Positions 61,251-64,000 of a stretch of DNA of 64,000 nucleotides are shown here, in pieces. The notes beneath the pieces are model-generated. The model made no database searches. It was not told where the DNA came from and was given only the letters and a program-made list of their open reading frames with translations. Every line of letters begins with the position of its first letter. Within the stretch, counting starts at the first letter, position 1. A program made the translations under genes and the position numbers. The DNA comes from Triops longicaudatus (taxonomy: Eukaryota; Arthropoda; Branchiopoda; Notostraca; Triopsidae): assembly GCA_022885665.1 (NCBI GenBank), contig JAGQDJ010000189.1, positions 37,217 through 101,216 of the forward strand, read 5' to 3'.

Positions 61251-63880
61251 GGCCAAAATAACCACCACAAGGTTCGTACAAAAGTCACAAACGTCGAGTT
61301 CGAAACTGACTGTTGACTGGAAGTTCTTTTAACTAAGTCGACTGAGCTGTTTGGGAAATGATTTCCAAAGACGTAAAAGTCGCAACAGCTAGCTCGAGAG
61401 AAATATCAGTACAAATGAACTACTCGCTTAACGGCGCTGGCTCGACTGGTCACTTCTCTCGGACGTGCCACAGCTTATAGCTCCTGAGAAGCTCCACGGT
61501 CCAGTAGCCCAGCGGCCAGGAAGCTGGGAGGAGCTCGTTCGAGTCCTAAACGAGCCTAGTTAGTATCCGAGCTCAGGGATTGGCTGCCAGTCCCGTAAGG
61601 CAACAACCGCTGAGCATCCAATAAGCGCCCATTTCTAGGTCGCTCTCACGTCAGCCCTAGCCGTTCCGCGACCGCGCTCTATTGTAAAAGGTTTGTCCCA
61701 AGCAATCCTCCCCACTTGCGCACTTTATCATGGGTGTTATTACCCACGGTCCTGAATTGCCCCTTGGAAATGCATCTCTCGTCGGCGGCATCCTCTGATT
61801 TTTTCTCTTTTAAAACATTGATTGCCCTTTTTCAACGGTGAGCTACTAGATGTATTTCTCATACTTTTATCAGACTTGAACCCCCTAATCCGTGTCGTCC
61901 CCCCTTTTTGCTGCTCTGATCCTTGCTGCGTTTCTTATTTTCTTCGGCATTTTTTGTGCGTGAGTGTCCAGACATGGATAATAAGAAGAAATGTATCTCA
62001 AGACCAGCAGACGAACAAAAAAGGCTGGATAACGGTAACGGTGATCTGTCATAAATGAGCAACTGCTCGCTGCATTGTCGATTAGGACGCACGAGGCTAT
62101 AAATCTGCCATAATTCGTAAGCGGATAAATCAAGACTTGCGACAACTGTCGCTCTTGCAGCTACCGTGTGCAGTTCGCTGCCCTTTGAGACAAGCGGGTT
62201 GGAAGATATACGGAAACGGGTGTTCAACGTCTTTCTCTCAACACTTGCCAACAAGTTGGCACATGTGAGACGAAGGTGATCGTTGAATTTGGATCTAAAA
62301 ACTCCTGATATAATCAAACTTGATAAGTACGACTTACAGAAATTGTCGCACAACTTTTGAACTTAGGACACTAGCTGAAGCTCACAAATTCGTGGCATTA
62401 TTAGAAACTCGTTAATATCTCTGACTTTTATTTTAATTAGTGGCCTTTACGCAATCGATGCTTTTTAAAACAAGCGACCAAATTTATCAATAGTCTTTGC
62501 TTGAAAAAATTTTTGGTCGTTTTATTTTATTTGTTTGTTGCTAGCTTGGCATAGGTTCATGGCATAATTATTTCTCCCTTTCTCAATAAATTGATTTTAC
62601 CATCTTTGTTGGCCCTCGTAATACATTTACTCTACTGCATCATTTATGTTTGTTAATGGAGATTCGGAAAAAATTGGTGAGAAGTATCGGATACAAGTAC
62701 ATAACATGAAAATACTATAACTTCGTTCTTTTTTCAGTAATTGTTCGGCATAATTTTGTTCGTCTGCAAGTTTTTCTGCGGTTATTTTAAAAAAGAACCG
62801 ATTTTGTTGACTGATTGGGGCAGAGGACCGGTTGAAAAGTTAATGTTCGTCAATCAGACACGCGCGCGTCTAGTGCATCATACGGCTATGCTAGTAAATA
62901 CAAATGTGGTATAAAGAAAACGGATAGATTGTATTTTTTCCTTAAATTACTTTGAATAAGGATGATTAACACAACGACTGAGAAAAAGGCTAAATAGTTT
63001 GAAAATCAACGTAAAAATTCATTTTTTGTAAAGGAAAAGTTGTAACGCGGCGGCGAACATAATTGAGAGCTTGCAGTTTTTGACAATAAAGGAAATATGG
63101 TGCACTTCTAGGTGAGTGGCTTAAATGTCAAGGAAAGTTATCATTTTTTAAGAATTTTAAGAAATTAATTCCTATCGGCACATCGAGAACTTTACGTCAG
63201 TTTTAAGGGAGTTCTTAAAGCTTCTGAAGCCGACATTTCTAGTACCCAAATATTACTGATCGGATAGTTCTTTTTATACAATGTGAATAAATTTCAAAAT
63301 ATCGTTACCCCAAGAAAACTTTCTCCATAATTTCCGAAACTCCCCCGATTTAAGAAAAACGGTCTTGAAGCACTGACGTATATCCGTATATTACCATGAC
63401 GTATATCCAACTCGTTCATAAAAAGTACAAAGGTCAGTTTAGAATTACGGAATAAGGAAATGTTAAAACTCCAAAATTAAATTTCACCGACAAAGTCATA
63501 ACTGCACAAGGCAAATCCTGGTAATGGTATGAAACCAAATGCTTTTTTTAAAGTTGCCGTGAAAATGTAAGGATTTATACAGTATCTCTTTCCTGTCTAG
63601 AAGTACGAGTAAGAAAATCATATATTCGAAACGATCCAAGCAGGAAAACAAAATGAGTACAAAGTAGAACAAACGAAAGGTGAAAAAGAGGAATAAATGT
63701 AAAAAAAAATCAGCTGGAAAACGTTTTGGAAATATATCTCTACGGCTAATTTCTGGATCTTAAAAATTTAATATTTACTGTATTTAAAAAAATACGCATG
63801 TAAGTGGGTTTGCGATAATGATTTACAGTAACTTTTCATATTTCCTAACGTAAAACTCCTTCTGATAGGGATATACTCAA
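61251..63880. other. Upstream flank of even-skipped
   Basis: The proximal 450 bp are comparatively GC-rich and hold the likely 5' UTR and promoter (an initiator-like TCAGT on the minus strand near 61306-61310). Beyond about 62.3 kb it is AT-rich. No gene was recognised. Confidence 0.45.
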
Positions 63881-64000
63881 CAGTACTTTAAACCGAAGGA
63901 TAACATGCCTTTGCTAACGGCCTTACCTCCTCAGGTGAAACAACTAAGGCTGGGAGTGTCGGAGACCCTGACATTTCTGGCTGATTTGCAGTTATTCTGG
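63881..64000 (+). CDS. Possible partial exon at the right edge
   Basis: After an acceptor-like ACTCAACAG the frame is open to the window end and contains an ATG at 63905 followed by PLLTALPPQVKQLRLGVSET and more. An in-frame stop lies just before the acceptor. No family was recognised and the frame is short, so this is only a candidate 5' end of a neighbouring gene. Confidence 0.25.

Noticed and set aside
61538..61560. tRNA-like B-box GTTCGAGTCC
   Set aside because: No matching A box, arms or acceptor stem around it.
62860..62890. CACGCGCGCGTC repeat-like motif
   Set aside because: Too short to call a repeat or regulatory site.
63380..63412. Two copies of TGACGTATATCC
   Set aside because: A 12-bp direct repeat without array or flanking structure.

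Overview
The window is nuclear DNA of an arthropod. All confident genes are spliced. Introns are mostly 48-120 nt with GT...AG ends, and the gene set is arthropod-type: slowpoke, an arthropod-style SmydA protein, even-skipped and a soluble single-domain ACE. Very short introns, T(n)A(n) palindromes and long homopolymers would suit a small-genome crustacean such as a cladoceran, but that placement is inference and the species cannot be read from the sequence.

Layout. 1-4283 (+): the 3' eleven coding exons of the BK channel slowpoke. 5535-7354 (-): a two-MYND-finger SET protein of the SmydA type, tail-to-tail with slowpoke, with a weak small gene candidate between them. 7355-16642: no confident gene; MITE-like remnants, a 77/81-bp inverted repeat and a GA-rich possible promoter. 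16643-19443 (+): a BTB plus three-C2H2-finger transcription factor. 21740-25884 (+): two adjacent secreted, N-glycosylation-rich genes. The first has odorant-binding-protein-like cysteine spacing and an acidic, then Gly/Arg tail. The second is built from phase-1 micro-exons that nearly all end in an N-glycosylation sequon, followed by an in-frame TAA in a readthrough-type context (or a 33-nt intron). 26076-26799 (-): a small death-domain adaptor that looks like IMD. 31706-34074 (+): an angiotensin-converting-enzyme homologue. 35013-37048 (-): pyruvate dehydrogenase E2. 37049-59548: about 22 kb with no convincing gene, containing a hAT-type MITE, and lying downstream of 59860-61250 (-): even-skipped. 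61251-64000: upstream flank of even-skipped and a possible partial exon at the right edge.

The genes do not form a pathway. The most unusual part is 21.7-26.8 kb: two secreted glycoprotein genes and, convergent with them, an IMD-like immune adaptor. All exon joins were derived by hand from splice-site sequence and reading-frame continuity. No database search was run, so family names rest on recognised motifs.
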